A stretch of 14,135 nt of DNA from Geofilum sp964396555 (GCA_964396555.1 CAYNFX010000046.1:1-14135); one strand, 5' to 3'; shown: positions 1-7,046, counted from the first letter of the stretch. Notes: generated by a model from the letters alone, not told the origin. Numbers and translations: made by a program.

Positions 1-404
1 TCAACTGAAGTTCCCAGAGAAACGAAACCATGTTTGTCTGGAGGTGAAACTTGTACCATTGCAACATTTACCTTCAGGTATCCTTCACGAATCAGCTTTT
101 GGGTTTCGCTCAGGAATACCGGAATGTAATCGGCGTATCCTTGTTGGGTGGCTTTTCTTACATTAGCTCCAACAAAGAAAGACTCAAGCTGGAATATTCC
201 TTCAAACTCCTTGTCAGCATAGGGTGCCGGCCCCTCTGTATGGATATGCTGAATTCTTACGTTGGTGAATTCCTTTCTTCTTCCTCTCTCAACCATTGCC
301 CTGGTGAGCGCCAATGGAGTTACGGCGACACTGCTTAGGTGAACTCTGTCACCGGACTTGATAACCTTGACCGCCTCTTCGGCTGTAACTGTTTTGTAGC
401 GCAT
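1..404 (-). CDS. Acetyl-CoA hydrolase/CoA-transferase, N-terminal part (cut by window edge)
   Basis: This is an open frame on the minus strand starting at ATG 404-402 and running off the left edge, giving 134 N-terminal residues. The translation begins MRYKTVTAEEAVKVIKSGDR and contains HTEGPAPYADKEF, FFVGANVRKA, ADYIPVFLSE and VQVSPPDKHGFVSLG. These blocks are typical of the N-terminal domain of the acetyl-CoA hydrolase/4-hydroxybutyrate (or butyrate/acetate) CoA-transferase family. Such cytoplasmic enzymes move CoA between acetate and another acyl group in fermentation or acyl-CoA recycling. The catalytic glutamate lies in the missing C-terminal half, so hydrolase and transferase cannot be told apart and the acyl substrate is unknown. 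There is no Shine-Dalgarno before the ATG, as is normal in Bacteroidota. It is divergent from pdxH with a 198-bp gap. The family call is firm; the substrate is open. Confidence 0.9.
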   Translation of the reverse strand, partial: MRYKTVTAEEAVKVIKSGDRVHLSSVAVTPLALTRAMVERGRRKEFTNVRIQHIHTEGPAPYADKEFEGIFQLESFFVGANVRKATQQGYADYIPVFLSETQKLIREGYLKVNVAMVQVSPPDKHGFVSLGTSV

Positions 405-456
405 CTGATTTAGATTTATGTAGTTTTCGTTTTTAATATTTTATGTTATTGATAGT

Positions 457-473
457 TGCGTTTTGGAAACGCA
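457..473. repeat. 17-bp perfect inverted repeat, candidate operator or leader hairpin
   Basis: The arms TGCGTTT and AAACGCA are separated by TGG. The repeat lies between the divergent CoA-transferase and pdxH genes, just downstream of a minus-strand TAGTTTTG element (485-478). It therefore sits where a repressor site or the first hairpin of the CoA-transferase mRNA would be. The symmetry is seen directly; the function is inferred. Confidence 0.45.
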
Positions 474-477
474 GGCG

Positions 478-485
478 CAAAACTA
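478..485 (-). promoter_or_regulatory. Possible -7 element for the CoA-transferase gene
   Basis: On the minus strand this reads TAGTTTTG, an exact match to the Bacteroidota -7 consensus TAnnTTTG. No TTTG was found at the usual 19-21 bp upstream; the nearest is about 27 bp away. Only half of the promoter is supported. The start of transcription would fall near 471, giving a leader of roughly 65 nt. Confidence 0.3.
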
Positions 486-558
486 CTAAATATTAGCATT
501 ACCTTCATCATTCAAAAATCTGTTTAAGATCACATTTTTGATCGATTGAAAGGTGAAC

Positions 559-590
559 TTTGAAACAACTCTGCTTGTTTATTAGCATTG
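559..590 (+). promoter_or_regulatory. Possible pdxH promoter
   Basis: TTTG (559-562) is followed after exactly 20 bp by TAGCATTG (583-590), a one-mismatch match to TAnnTTTG. The spacing fits the Bacteroidota -33/-7 pattern. Transcription would begin around 595-597, only a few bases before ATG 603, implying a very short leader. That is a reason for caution, but it also argues against the upstream TTG at 588 being the start codon. Confidence 0.35.
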
Positions 591-602
591 GGAACTAATG
601 AT

Positions 603-1244
603 ATGAATAAGGAATTTCAAGATCTTCGAAAGGATTACGTTAGTGGAGATTTGTCTCTCGATAGTCTAAATGCCGATCCACTAGCTCAGCTAAAATTGTG
701 GTTGAAGGATGCTGTAGAAAGGGATGTCCCTGAACCAACTGCAATGGCATTGTCAACGGTGGCACCTTCCGGCGCACCGCATTCCCGCATGGTACTTCTT
801 AAAGGGCTTGAGAGAGGTGGTCTGGTGTTTTATACAAACTACAATAGTGGCAAGGGCAGGGATGTTGCAGCTAACCCGCAGGTATCTGTGCTTTTTTTCT
901 GGCCTTTACTGGAAAGACAGGTAAGGGTGGAGGGTGTTGCACAGAAGGTCGCACCTGAAGTATCTGAGGCCTATTTTACTTCCCGTCCCCGTGAAAGTAA
1001 ACTTGGTGCCCTGGCTTCTCCTCAGAGCAGTGTAGTAGAAAGCTATGAATACCTTGAAGAGACCTGGCTTAAGTTAAGGGAAGAGTTTGAAGGAAAAGAA
1101 GTGCCCCGTCCGGCTCACTGGGGAGGTTATATTATCAGGCCTCTGGTTTTTGAGTTTTGGCAGGGTGGACGGGGGAGACTGCACAAGAGATTCCGCTACA
1201 GGCAGGAAGAGGGCAGTTGGATCATTGAGACGCTGGCTCCCTGA
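603..1244 (+). CDS. pdxH: Pyridoxamine/pyridoxine 5'-phosphate oxidase
   Basis: PdxH is a cytoplasmic FMN enzyme that oxidises pyridoxine 5'-phosphate or pyridoxamine 5'-phosphate to pyridoxal 5'-phosphate with O2 as acceptor, the last step of PLP supply and salvage. The 213-residue product is close to the usual length of about 218. Family blocks seen are RKDY (9-12), PTAMALSTV (45-53), RMVLLK (62-67) and VFYTN (75-79) of the FMN site, SRPRESKLGALASPQSS, and EFWQGG (184-189) with R192-L-H194, matching the conserved substrate-binding Arg/His pair. The protein ends in the typical LAP. ATG 603 was preferred over the in-frame TTG at 588 because family members begin near the RKDY block and the putative promoter overlaps 588. 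The gene stands alone, convergent with gldA. Fully intact. Confidence 0.95.
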   Translation: MNKEFQDLRKDYVSGDLSLDSLNADPLAQLKLWLKDAVERDVPEPTAMALSTVAPSGAPHSRMVLLKGLERGGLVFYTNYNSGKGRDVAANPQVSVLFFWPLLERQVRVEGVAQKVAPEVSEAYFTSRPRESKLGALASPQSSVVESYEYLEETWLKLREEFEGKEVPRPAHWGGYIIRPLVFEFWQGGRGRLHKRFRYRQEEGSWIIETLAP

Positions 1245-1260
1245 TTGTCTGTCAATCAGG
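1240..1260 (+). repeat. Hairpin over the pdxH stop codon, alternative to the following hairpin
   Basis: CCTGATTG and CAATCAGG form an 8-bp perfect stem with a 5-nt loop (TCTGT). It includes the pdxH stop codon (1242-1244). Its right arm shares bases 1256-1260 with the left arm of the hairpin at 1256-1290, so the two cannot form together. Confidence 0.5.
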
Positions 1261-1290
1261 TGCATTTTATTGTAAATAACCTGCACCTGA
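1256..1290. terminator. Long hairpin between convergent pdxH and gldA, probable shared terminator
   Basis: The outer stem is 9 bp perfect (TCAGGTGCA with TGCACCTGA), followed by a TT/CC internal loop and an inner 5-bp stem (TTATT with AATAA) closed by GTA. It is equally stable on either strand and sits between two converging genes, as a bidirectional terminator would. Neither side has a good T-run, so it may act as an mRNA 3'-end stabiliser or barrier rather than a classic intrinsic terminator. Confidence 0.5.
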
Positions 1291-1337
1291 ATAATAATCC
1301 TATCAAGTGATACCGGGCAAGTGATGCTTATCCCAAC

Positions 1338-2234
1338 TTAGCTTGTCAGCTTTCTAAAGATAGTCTCAAGTGACTGCTGCTTTAGTTGCAGCTCCAAAAG
1401 CATCAGGTTATTGTCAACAGCAAATCTGAAGATTTGCGGTCTTATATCTTCAGATGCCTTTATAAAGTATTTGTTGTTTGTTGAGGTTACCGAACTAAGA
1501 CCCCCGATTGCTTTCAGTTTATCGATATCAGCCTTTTTATCAAATTCAGCCTCGATAGCTATTTCATGAGCTATGCTTTCCCCGAGCCGGCTTAGGGGTT
1601 CGTCGGCAACTATATTACCCTTGTTGATTATTATCACCCGTTCGCAAATAGCCTTTACTTCCTGCATTATGTGAGTTGACAGAAGGACCGTCTTGGACTG
1701 GCCCAGGTTGAGGATGAGGTCTCTGATCCCATCTATCTGGTTGGGATCAAGTCCTGAAGTTGGTTCGTCAAGTATCAGTACTTCAGGATCGGGAAGCAGG
1801 GCCTGTGCAAGTCCCACACGCTGTCTGTATCCTTTTGAGAGGAAGGCAATCTTCTTGTTCCTTTCAGGGGTCAGTCCGGTGAGTTCAATAATATCTTCAA
1901 CCCTCTTCTTTTCATCTCTGATCTTGTAAATTCCGGCAACAAAATAGAGGTATTCGGTGATAAACATATCATCGTAGAGAGGATTGTGTTCAGGGAGGTA
2001 GCCTATCTTTTGACGGAAGGCGATAGAGTCAACAGCCGGATCAATGCCGCATACCTCAACTCTTCCTTCCAAGGGGCTGAAATAGCCTGTAAGAATCTTC
2101 ATCATGGTTGACTTGCCTGCCCCGTTGGGTCCCAGAAACCCTACAACTTCACCGGTCTTGAGACTGAATGAGACATTATTCAAAGCCTTTTGTCTACCAT
2201 AATATTTTGAGACATTGGTCACAGTTATCGACAT
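1338..2234 (-). CDS. gldA: GldA-type ABC transporter ATP-binding protein
   Basis: This is a 298-residue cytoplasmic ABC ATPase. Walker A is GPNGAGKST (35-43). The Q-loop region is YLPEHNPLY with Glu82 in place of Gln, as usual in this subgroup. The signature is LSKGYRQR (132-139), Walker B is LILDE (153-157), the D-loop is SGLDPNQ, and the switch His188 lies in STHIMQ. The blocks EHNPLY, LSKGYRQRVGLAQALL and STHIMQEV are characteristic of GldA, the ATPase of the GldAFG transporter first described in Flavobacterium gliding and present in many non-gliding Bacteroidota. About 80 C-terminal residues follow the nucleotide-binding domain, as in the family. The permease partners GldF and GldG are not in this window, so the exported substrate and any link to motility cannot be judged. 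It is divergent from ispG and convergent with pdxH. The ABC call is certain; the GldA subfamily is likely. Confidence 0.88.
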   Translation of the reverse strand: MSITVTNVSKYYGRQKALNNVSFSLKTGEVVGFLGPNGAGKSTMMKILTGYFSPLEGRVEVCGIDPAVDSIAFRQKIGYLPEHNPLYDDMFITEYLYFVAGIYKIRDEKKRVEDIIELTGLTPERNKKIAFLSKGYRQRVGLAQALLPDPEVLILDEPTSGLDPNQIDGIRDLILNLGQSKTVLLSTHIMQEVKAICERVIIINKGNIVADEPLSRLGESIAHEIAIEAEFDKKADIDKLKAIGGLSSVTSTNNKYFIKASEDIRPQIFRFAVDNNLMLLELQLKQQSLETIFRKLTS

Positions 2235-2243
2235 GGTTCATAA

Positions 2244-2251
2244 TAATTTTG
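2244..2251 (+). promoter_or_regulatory. Possible -7 element for ispG
   Basis: TAATTTTG is an exact TAnnTTTG match about 62 bp before the ispG ATG. No TTTG lies at the right upstream distance, a position that would fall in the first codons of gldA. Half-supported only. Confidence 0.25.
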
Positions 2252-2313
2252 ACTATAAAGTTATTAATTTTCGCTTTAGGGAGATAAATTAGCAGATTCA
2301 AATAACGGTATTT

Positions 2314-4194
2314 ATGAATAAAGCAGCGAAACTGCCCTTGTTTTGTGATTCATTGTTTGAGTATAAGCGCAACAAGAGCCGTTCGGTTAAGGTCGGGAGA
2401 ATTTCTATCGGAGGGGATGAGCCTATTCGACTGCAGTCAATGACTACCACAAATACGATGGACACTGACGCAACTGCTGAGCAGTGTATACGCATTGCAA
2501 TGGCAGGTGCCGATCTGGTAAGGATTACCACTCAGGGACGGCGTGAAGCGCTCAATCTTGATGATATCAAACGTAGAATATCTGCACGAGGATTTGACAT
2601 TCCATTGTCTGCTGACGTACATTTCAATCCTAATGCAGCACTACTTGCTGCCGAGCGGGTGGAGAAGGTACGGATCAATCCGGGTAACTTTGCCGATGGC
2701 GCAAAGATGTTTCGCAAGGTTGAGTTAAGTGATGAGGAGTATGCTGCCGAACTGGGTGAAATAGAATCCAGGTTATTACCCTTGCTTGAGATATGCAAGC
2801 TGCAGGGTACTGCTCTTCGCATAGGCGCCAATCATGGCAGTCTTTCAGACCGTATTATGTCGCGTTTTGGTGATACACCCATGGGTATGGTGGAGTCATG
2901 TATGGAATATCTACGTCTGTGCCGCAAGTATGGGTTTGATGATATAGTGCTGAGTATTAAGTCCAGCAACACTAGGGTTATGGTGCAAACCGTCCGCCTC
3001 CTGGTATCGGCAATGAAGGCCGAGAATATGGACTATCCGCTCCACCTTGGAGTTACTGAAGCTGGAGGCGGTGAGGATGGAAGAATTAAGTCTGCGGTTG
3101 GAATTGGGGCATTGCTTGCTGATGGTATTGGTGATACTATCAGGGTGTCTCTGACTGAAGAGCCTGAAGAGGAAATTCCTGTTGCCCGCAGACTTAGGGA
3201 TATGTTTGTTAAAAGAGCAAGTCATACACCTATTCTTCCTGTAGAGGATTTTTCGTACAGTCCCTTTGAATACCAGGCCAGGGAAAGTCAGAAGGTTGGG
3301 ATCTTCGGAGGAGGTCAGACAGCAGCGGTGGTAGTGGATCTCAGGGGAGGAATGAAACCGGAGGTTTCAGCTATGCTATGTGAGGCTGTAGTATGTGACA
3401 AGCCTCTTGACAGATTGCCAGAAGGGTATGAAAGGCTTCTGCAGATTGTTCCTGTAGGAAGCATTGATGGAATTAAAAGACCAGATCTGTGGCCACTATA
3501 TAAAGTTGGAGCTTTATTGTGTGCTTCTGAAATAAGGGAACCTTTTGTACTTGAGATGGAGTATGGCGACCTAAAGGGTGCCATAGTTGAAAGACTTAAG
3601 AAAGAGAGAGATTGTGTGATATTGCTGATTACCCGGCATCTTAACGGAGTTGCAGAACATAGGGCTTTTTTCCTGGCAATGCAGGCAATGGGTCTAGGCC
3701 ATCCGGTAATTATTCACCGGAGATATGAGGATAAGGGTCTTACAGATCTGCAGATAGAGGCTTCAGCTGATATGGGTATGCTGCTACTCGACGGATTTGG
3801 AGATGCCGTTTCATTGTCAGCACCTGCAGTTGGTTTTGCATCACTTGTTGATCTGTTATTCGGGATACTTCAAGCCTCAAGGGTGAGGTTTTCCCGTACG
3901 GAATATATTTCTTGTCCGGGTTGCGGACGTACCCTGTTTGATTTGCAGACCACCACTCTAAAGGTAAGGCAACGTACCTCGCACCTGAAGGGGCTGAAGA
4001 TTGCTGTGATGGGATGCATTGTAAACGGTATCGGTGAGATGGCAGATGCTGATTATGGATATGTTGGTGCAGGGCCTGGGAAAGTTTCTTTGTACAGGAA
4101 CAGAGAACTTGTAAGCAGGGCTCTTCCTGAGGAAGAGGCCGTGGATCGGCTGGTTGAGTTGATTAGGGAGAGTGGTGACTGGGTTGATCCCTAA
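2314..4194 (+). CDS. ispG: 4-hydroxy-3-methylbut-2-en-1-yl diphosphate synthase, large form
   Basis: IspG (GcpE) is a [4Fe-4S] enzyme of the MEP isoprenoid pathway. It reductively opens 2-C-methyl-erythritol 2,4-cyclodiphosphate to HMBPP. The N-terminal TIM-barrel is seen from SVKVGRISIGGDEPIRLQSM through LSADVHFNP, VRINPGN, LRIGANHGSL and LHLGVTEAG. The C-terminal cluster domain carries CPGCGR (Cys534, Cys537) and GCIVNGIGE (Cys568, Glu575); the Cys-to-Glu spacing of 7 equals that in E. coli IspG (C305/E312). At 626 residues it is far longer than the roughly 370-residue proteobacterial form. About 200 residues between barrel and cluster domain form the extra domain known in Bacteroidota, Chlamydia and plants, which is proposed to be structural. 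All iron-sulfur ligands are intact. It is transcribed away from gldA and is followed 92 bp later by an exported protein gene in the same direction. Confidence 0.96.
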   Translation: MNKAAKLPLFCDSLFEYKRNKSRSVKVGRISIGGDEPIRLQSMTTTNTMDTDATAEQCIRIAMAGADLVRITTQGRREALNLDDIKRRISARGFDIPLSADVHFNPNAALLAAERVEKVRINPGNFADGAKMFRKVELSDEEYAAELGEIESRLLPLLEICKLQGTALRIGANHGSLSDRIMSRFGDTPMGMVESCMEYLRLCRKYGFDDIVLSIKSSNTRVMVQTVRLLVSAMKAENMDYPLHLGVTEAGGGEDGRIKSAVGIGALLADGIGDTIRVSLTEEPEEEIPVARRLRDMFVKRASHTPILPVEDFSYSPFEYQARESQKVGIFGGGQTAAVVVDLRGGMKPEVSAMLCEAVVCDKPLDRLPEGYERLLQIVPVGSIDGIKRPDLWPLYKVGALLCASEIREPFVLEMEYGDLKGAIVERLKKERDCVILLITRHLNGVAEHRAFFLAMQAMGLGHPVIIHRRYEDKGLTDLQIEASADMGMLLLDGFGDAVSLSAPAVGFASLVDLLFGILQASRVRFSRTEYISCPGCGRTLFDLQTTTLKVRQRTSHLKGLKIAVMGCIVNGIGEMADADYGYVGAGPGKVSLYRNRELVSRALPEEEAVDRLVELIRESGDWVDP

Positions 4195-4286
4195 TGAGAA
4201 ACATTGTTTTTTTTGCGTCAGATGAAATGTTTTTTTTAAATTGCAATACATTGTAACCAGTTCGGATGTTAACACCCGATAAAGTA

Positions 4287-5066
4287 ATGAGAAATATCCT
4301 GTTAGTCATAAGTCTGTTGCTTTTCCATGTATTTGCCAATGGAGAGCAGATAGAATTGAGGGGGACCTATCAAGGAGAAAATCTCTACGTGAAGAATCCT
4401 TTTGCTGCCTCAGGAGTCGGTTTTTGTGTTTATGAGGTAACAGTCAATGGTATTACTTCTACCGACGAGATTAATTCTGCAGCATTTGAGATAGACCTTT
4501 CCGTATTCGGTTTTGCTCTTGGCGAACCTATTGTGGTTACCATCAACTACAAGGAAGGATGCGTACCATCGGTGCTTAACCCCGGCGTCTTGAATGCCAA
4601 GACCTCCTTTGTAGCCGAAGATTTAAAGATCGAGGGCGATAAAATCGTTTGGAGGACTCGCGGTGAGACCGGGTCTTTGCCTTTCGTTGTTGAGCAGTTC
4701 AGGTGGAACAAGTGGGTGACTGTCGCTCAGGTTGATGGTGTTGGAGTTTCCGGTCAGCACAACTACTCTGCGCCTGTCAGATTTCATGCCGGTGAGAACC
4801 GTTTCCGGATCAGACAGACAGATTCAAGGAAGGTAAACAGGTATTCTGCAGAACTCGTGTACAAGAGTTCGGCATCCCAGATCACCTACACCCAGACCTC
4901 GGGAGGACGTGCAATTGAATTCTCTGCCCCGACTATGTATGAGTTATACGACAGTTTTGGTAGGATCATTGTTAAAGGCTATGGTAAGACCTTGCAGATG
5001 GATGATCTGGCAAAGGGTTCCTACTACCTCAACTATGACAACAAAATGGATGTAGTCAGGCGCTAA
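4287..5066 (+). CDS. Small exported protein with Fn3-like region and T9SS-like C-terminal tail
   Basis: I do not recognise a named family. The frame is open from ATG 4266, but the second ATG (4287) is preferred because it places a clean signal peptide at the N-terminus: RN, then a hydrophobic stretch of about 14 residues, then ANG as a possible cleavage site. The mature protein is about 240 residues and has no further membrane segment. The middle resembles the Fn3-like repeats that precede sorting domains in Bacteroidota surface proteins (VVEQFRWNKWVTVAQVDG, then GENRFRIRQTD, then YSAELVYK). The last 40 residues (LYDSFGR, a hydrophobic pair, LAKGSYYLNYD and a basic VVRR end) resemble a type A type IX secretion sorting domain, though the usual PNP motif before it is missing. 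It may share a transcript with ispG and is closed by the terminator at 5132-5166. A surface or outer-membrane-attached location is inferred. Confidence 0.7.
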   Translation: MRNILLVISLLLFHVFANGEQIELRGTYQGENLYVKNPFAASGVGFCVYEVTVNGITSTDEINSAAFEIDLSVFGFALGEPIVVTINYKEGCVPSVLNPGVLNAKTSFVAEDLKIEGDKIVWRTRGETGSLPFVVEQFRWNKWVTVAQVDGVGVSGQHNYSAPVRFHAGENRFRIRQTDSRKVNRYSAELVYKSSASQITYTQTSGGRAIEFSAPTMYELYDSFGRIIVKGYGKTLQMDDLAKGSYYLNYDNKMDVVRR

Positions 5067-5131
5067 TCTGTTAACTGTCAGATTGGTGTTTGGGGATGTG
5101 TAATTCTAGATTATTTAAGATAAATGCTAAT

Positions 5132-5166
5132 AGTCCTTTGCCTACAGGCAAAGGACTGTTTTTTTT
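5132..5166 (+). terminator. Strong intrinsic terminator after the ispG/exported-protein unit
   Basis: An 11-bp perfect stem (AGTCCTTTGCC with GGCAAAGGACT) with a TACA loop is followed by G and eight T residues (5159-5166). It lies 65 bp after the stop of the exported-protein gene and separates that unit from parA. Confidence 0.92.
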
Positions 5167-5348
5167 GCCATAAGTGCGAATTCGTGTAAAACTGGGAATC
5201 ATGATGACGGTCTGACACCACGTGATTATGTGGTTTTTAGAAGGCTGACAACCTGTTTGTTAATTAAAATAATTATTTTAGACGGCAATTGTTTTTAATA
5301 AAAGATTAACTTTGGCTTCGTTGGGGAAACAATTAAAGTAATTATTAT
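5167..5348 (+). promoter_or_regulatory. parA upstream region with two symmetric elements
   Basis: There is no gene here. Three things are visible. A hairpin ACCACGT-GATT-ATGTGGT (5217-5234, one G-T pair) is followed by four T residues and could be a weak second terminator or a leader element. A perfect 16-bp AT-only palindrome, TAAAATAATTATTTTA, lies at 5265-5280. TAACTTTG at 5307-5314 matches the Bacteroidota -7 consensus exactly and would start parA transcription near 5321, about 28 nt before the ATG; its -33 partner is poor. ParA proteins often bind their own promoter region, so the palindrome is a plausible site, but this is inference. Confidence 0.4.
5265..5280. repeat. 16-bp perfect AT-only palindrome upstream of parA
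   Basis: TAAAATAATTATTTTA equals its own reverse complement; the symmetry stops at 5264/5281. It lies about 27 bp upstream of the candidate -7 element, where an operator could act. In AT-rich intergenic DNA a palindrome made only of A and T can arise by chance. Confidence 0.4.
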
Positions 5349-6152
5349 ATGGCAAAAGTAATTGCTCTTGCGAATCAGAAAGGCGGGGTTGGAAAGACTA
5401 CAACTGCCATCAATCTGGCAGCGAGTCTGGCAGTGTTGGAGTACAAGGTGCTTGTTGTAGACGCAGACCCTCAGGCCAATGCCACTTCTGGTTTAGGTTT
5501 TGATTTGTCTAAGATTGAGAATAGCATCTATGAGTGTATAGTGGGAAAGGCAGAGCCAAAGGATGCGATATTGCAGGGGGAGATTGACCACCTTTACCTT
5601 ATGCCTTCACATATAGATCTTGTTGGTGCTGAGATTGAGATGCTCAATATGCCCAAGCGTGAATATGTACTGAAGGGCATCCTTGAAAAGGTAAGGGATA
5701 ACTACGATTTTGTTTTGATAGACTGTTCTCCCTCTCTTGGGCTGATAACGGTAAATGCATTGACAGCGGCAGATTCTGTTATCATACCTGTTCAGTGCGA
5801 GTATTTTGCTCTTGAGGGACTAGGTAAGTTGCTTAACACTATCAAAATAATACAGAGCCGATTGAATCCGGATCTTGAGATTGAAGGATTCCTGCTCACT
5901 ATGTATGATTCACGTCTCAACCTGTCCAATCAGGTGGTTGAAGAGGTTAAGAGCCACTTCCAGGAGATGGTGTTTGAAACCCTTATTACACGTAATATTA
6001 AGCTTAGCGAAGCTCCAAGTTACGGTAAGGCTGTTGTTATGTATGATGCCGCTTCCAAAGGTGCTACCAACTATTTGAATCTGGCACGTGAGTTGCTGCA
6101 AAGGAACAATATGACCAAGATGGATAATAAGGATAAGGTAATTAGTAAATAA
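5349..6152 (+). CDS. parA: Chromosome-partitioning ATPase ParA (Soj)
   Basis: ParA is a cytoplasmic, nucleoid-binding ATPase that positions replicated origins together with ParB. The 267-residue length is typical of chromosomal Soj proteins, which lack the N-terminal HTH of plasmid ParA. The deviant Walker A is KGGVGKTTT (11-19) with signature Lys11 and catalytic Lys16. VDADPQ (37-42) supplies the activating Asp40. Walker B is FVLIDCSPSLG with Asp125, and PVQCEYFALEG follows. The gene is intact. Eighteen base pairs separate it from parB, so the two are almost certainly co-transcribed. The last residues (KMDNKDKVISK) are lysine-rich, as in many ParA tails. The start is supported by the motif spacing and a -7-like element 35 bp upstream. 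Confidence 0.96.
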   Translation: MAKVIALANQKGGVGKTTTAINLAASLAVLEYKVLVVDADPQANATSGLGFDLSKIENSIYECIVGKAEPKDAILQGEIDHLYLMPSHIDLVGAEIEMLNMPKREYVLKGILEKVRDNYDFVLIDCSPSLGLITVNALTAADSVIIPVQCEYFALEGLGKLLNTIKIIQSRLNPDLEIEGFLLTMYDSRLNLSNQVVEEVKSHFQEMVFETLITRNIKLSEAPSYGKAVVMYDAASKGATNYLNLARELLQRNNMTKMDNKDKVISK

Positions 6153-6170
6153 GAATACTTAAGGGTTACA

Positions 6171-7046
6171 ATGGGCAAAAAGAACGTTTTAGGAAGAGGT
6201 TTAGGTGCATTGATCGACAATCCCGATGATATCAGAAAGCCCCGGCCTTCTGCATCTATCAATGAGATTGATATTAGTCTGATCGAGGTCAACCCATGGC
6301 AGCCGCGTTCCACATTTGATGAAGAAAGGCTAGAGGAACTTGCAGCTTCCATCAGAAGTGTTGGGATCGTGGTACCTCTTACTTTACGTAAAACTGACGA
6401 GGAAAAGTATCAGATAATTGCCGGTGAGCGTCGTTTTCGTGCAGCCAGGAAAGCAGGACTAACCAAGGTTCCTGCCTATGTGCGTGAGGCTGAAGATGAT
6501 GTGATGCTCGAGATGGCACTGGTTGAAAATATCCAGCGCGAAGATCTGGATCCCATTGAAGTTGCTATTAGCTACCAACGCCTCCTGGATGAGTGTAATC
6601 TGACTCAGGAGGATTTGTCTGAGAAGGTTGGTAAGAAGCGATCAACTGTTAGCAATTATTTGCGTCTTCTGAAGCTTCCGGCTGAAATTCAGATGGGCCT
6701 TCGTTCAAGAGGCATTTCAATGGGGCAGGCAAGAGCTATTATCAATATAGAAGATACTGACAAACAGCTTGAGATCTATAGGAAGATTGTTGAAGAAGAT
6801 TTGTCGGTCCGCATGGTCGAAGCACTGGTACGAGAGTTAGACAGCCCTTCTAAACCCGATAAGGTCAAAAGCACCGAGGATCTTTCCAACGAATACAATG
6901 AGCTGAAGAAGCACTTGTCTGAATTTTTCAGGACAAATATCGGATTCAGTCGTGACGGAAAGGGAAAGGGTAAGATCGTTATTCCATTCAAATCTGATAA
7001 TGAGCTTGAGCAGATTATTGCAATACTGGACAGGGCAAAGGCTTAA
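6171..7046 (+). CDS. parB: Chromosome-partitioning protein ParB (Spo0J), CTP-dependent DNA clamp
   Basis: ParB binds parS near the origin, spreads as a CTP-gated sliding clamp and stimulates ParA. The 291-residue product has the standard layout. The N-terminal ParA-activating segment is LGRGLGALI (7-15). The CTP-binding domain has VNPWQPR (40-46), GIVVPL (65-70), GERRFRAAR (85-93) and ENIQREDLDP (119-128). The parS-binding helix-turn-helix spans about 144-167 (LTQEDLSEKVGKKRSTVSNY). A charged linker and a C-terminal dimerisation helix ending ILDRAKA follow. All CTP-pocket motifs (GERR and ENxxR) are intact. No parS-like sequence was seen within the window. The 3' end overlaps the next gene by about 47 bp, suggesting translational coupling with the DUF5683 gene. 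Confidence 0.96.
   Translation: MGKKNVLGRGLGALIDNPDDIRKPRPSASINEIDISLIEVNPWQPRSTFDEERLEELAASIRSVGIVVPLTLRKTDEEKYQIIAGERRFRAARKAGLTKVPAYVREAEDDVMLEMALVENIQREDLDPIEVAISYQRLLDECNLTQEDLSEKVGKKRSTVSNYLRLLKLPAEIQMGLRSRGISMGQARAIINIEDTDKQLEIYRKIVEEDLSVRMVEALVRELDSPSKPDKVKSTEDLSNEYNELKKHLSEFFRTNIGFSRDGKGKGKIVIPFKSDNELEQIIAILDRAKA

Noticed and set aside
51..338. 95-codon open frame on the plus strand
   Set aside because: It is the complement of the well-conserved CoA-transferase frame and has no protein family features.
588..602. Upstream TTG start for pdxH at 588
   Set aside because: The five added residues (MGTND) are not family-like, ATG 603 matches the usual N-terminus, and a candidate -7 promoter element overlaps 588.
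1304..1326. Direct repeat CAAGTGAT (1304-1311 and 1319-1326)
   Set aside because: Two short copies only, with no third unit, regular spacing or association with a known element.
4201..4240. T-runs after ispG as a terminator
   Set aside because: No stable hairpin precedes either T-run, so ispG and the next gene may be co-transcribed.
4266..4286. First ATG (4266) as start of the exported protein
   Set aside because: It would put seven mostly polar residues (MLTPDKV) before an otherwise standard signal peptide that begins at ATG 4287. It cannot be fully excluded.
5219..5224. CACGTG core as a parS site upstream of parA
   Set aside because: Only the central six bases match TGTTTCACGTGAAACA; the flanks agree at about one of ten positions.
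6085..6090. Second CACGTG core, inside parA, as a parS site
   Set aside because: Flanking bases match at only about three of ten positions, and it is explained by coding sequence.
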